The notes under the pieces were generated by a model. The model was not told where the DNA came from. It saw only the letters and a list, made by a program, of their open reading frames with translations, and did not search any database. Positions 6,675-7,454 of a stretch of DNA of 7,454 nucleotides are shown piece by piece. Position 1 is the stretch's first letter; the number at the start of each line of letters is the position of its first letter. The stretch is from Prolixibacteraceae bacterium (GTDB lineage: Bacteria; Bacteroidota; Bacteroidia; Bacteroidales; Prolixibacteraceae), in assembly GCA_007116765.1 (NCBI GenBank), contig SKHV01000482.1, positions 1 to 7,454 on the forward strand, given 5' to 3'. A program made the translations under genes and the position numbers.

Positions 6675-7454
6675 ATACTCAAACGACTCTTAAGTTTGAT
6701 GTTGTTGATCTGTATTGCACATGGTGCAGCAGCAACCCGCCTGGCTGATGTCAGGGTCGTTAACCATGAAATAATCATGCTGCATTTCAAGGATGGAGAG
6801 GTGATAAGACGCGATGATGCAAAAGGAAATTGCGCATACATGGGGTATTGCCATAATGTTGATGGTAGTAAAACAGTGTATTATGGAGAAGCACTGAATG
6901 TTGACCTTGCCCATTTGCCTGATAGCTGAAAAATTGTATCTTCTGATGATTCCTATTATGGGTCAGAATGCAAGCAACCTTTGCATGTTTATCGTAAATC
7001 AAAGCTCATTGGTATACCAATGCCCGATTTAACAACATGTGGTGGTTGGAGATCAACTGGATCTATGAATTGATGTTTATGGGTGAAGAACCCGCAGAAA
7101 TGTTTCATAAGCTTTCAGATTTTGGGAATTTGGGATTACACATAAAGGAAGTTGTCGCCAATGAACCCTGGGCACAATATTTCAGTGTGGACGATACCCC
7201 TTCAGTACTTTACATGGTCAGGGATTATGCAAAGAGCACCCTTTAAGAGGTCAGGCTAGCTATGTGCGAGTCTTTAATTCAATTTTTAGATACTTCGAAC
7301 TATGAGCCAGGTCTACAATAACAGGGTTTATGCTTCAAAGTTTTCGCACGACAACGAAACCGCCGAACCATGATTTTATCTGGCTTTTCTGGATGATTAT
7401 AAAACCAACCCCTATCTGCCAAAAGTGCTAAACGGATTTTGCTTAAGTATGGGA
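6675..7454 (+). pseudogene. Decayed secreted-protein gene, possibly a GH9-like glycoside hydrolase remnant
   Basis: Coding-like sequence runs from about 6675 past the window edge but is broken repeatedly. It begins with a signal-peptide-like LKRLLSLMLLICIAHGAAA preceded by ATA (6675-6677), where an ATG is expected. It continues as RLADVRVVNHEIIMLHFKDG and later VYRKSKL in the same frame, with TGA at 6927-6929 (LPDS-stop-KIVSSDD, where Trp is expected). Around 7000-7060 the readable frame shifts: MWWLEINWIYELMFMGEEP and EPWAQYFSVDDTPSVLYMV lie in another frame, which stops with TAA at 7244-7246 but then reads AMCESLIQFLDTSNYEPG. Near 7302-7312 the frame shifts back, giving SKFSHDNETAEP, a TGA at 7371-7373 where Trp is expected, and FYLAFLDDYKTNPYL. 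The N-terminal part resembles, from memory, the first beta-sandwich of Bacteroidota GH9-type enzymes. I do not recognise the rest, which may follow an internal deletion. No functional protein is expected. Confidence 0.65.

Noticed and set aside
6927..7373. TGA read as tryptophan (alternative genetic code) because two TGA codons fall where Trp fits.
   Set aside because: The intact GH3 gene ends in TGA and intact genes use TGG for Trp; the same region also has a TAA stop and frameshifts, so decay explains it better.
1..7454. CRISPR arrays, tRNA or rRNA genes, insertion sequences, defence or toxin-antitoxin modules.
   Set aside because: No direct-repeat arrays, cloverleaf-like segments, transposase motifs or terminal inverted repeats were seen on either strand.

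Overview
The window looks like a piece of a Bacteroidota chromosome, from a free-living or gut-type saccharolytic lineage. The evidence is a GH97 (SusB-family) lipoprotein, a DUF1593/Sde182-type lipoprotein, AT-rich leaders without Shine-Dalgarno sequences, and a TAnnTTTG-type -7 box in front of the first intact gene. The genetic code is standard: the intact GH3 gene ends in TGA and the intact genes use TGG for Trp.

Layout. Bases 1-381 hold a probable gene relic, open in one frame except for three stops of three different kinds. A perfect 48-nt palindrome (383-430) and a candidate promoter follow. Two co-directional genes come next: a deoC-type class I aldolase (485-1198) and a GH3 glycosidase without a signal peptide (1270-2979). 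The GH3 gene meets a convergent GH97 lipoprotein gene (4929-2980, minus strand) with no base between the two stop codons. A 174-bp AT-rich divergent region with an imperfect inverted repeat separates GH97 from a plus-strand DUF1593 (nucleoside-hydrolase-like, Sde182-like) lipoprotein gene (5104-6579). From about 6675 to the window end lies a decayed secreted-protein gene with a lost start, in-frame stops and at least two frameshifts. Its first part resembles the N-terminal region of Bacteroidota glycoside hydrolases.

How the genes may work together. The set reads as an accessory carbohydrate-use region. Two envelope lipoproteins (GH97 and DUF1593) would act on glycans or glycosides outside the cytoplasm. 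A probably cytoplasmic GH3 enzyme would cleave imported oligosaccharides, and a class I aldolase would process a downstream phosphorylated sugar. This is inference: no SusC/SusD pair, transporter or regulator is visible. Decaying genes on both flanks suggest a locus being trimmed. I did not find a clearly new biological system. The most noteworthy signals are the palindrome, the zero-gap convergent pair, the GH97 catalytic signature and the two gene relics.
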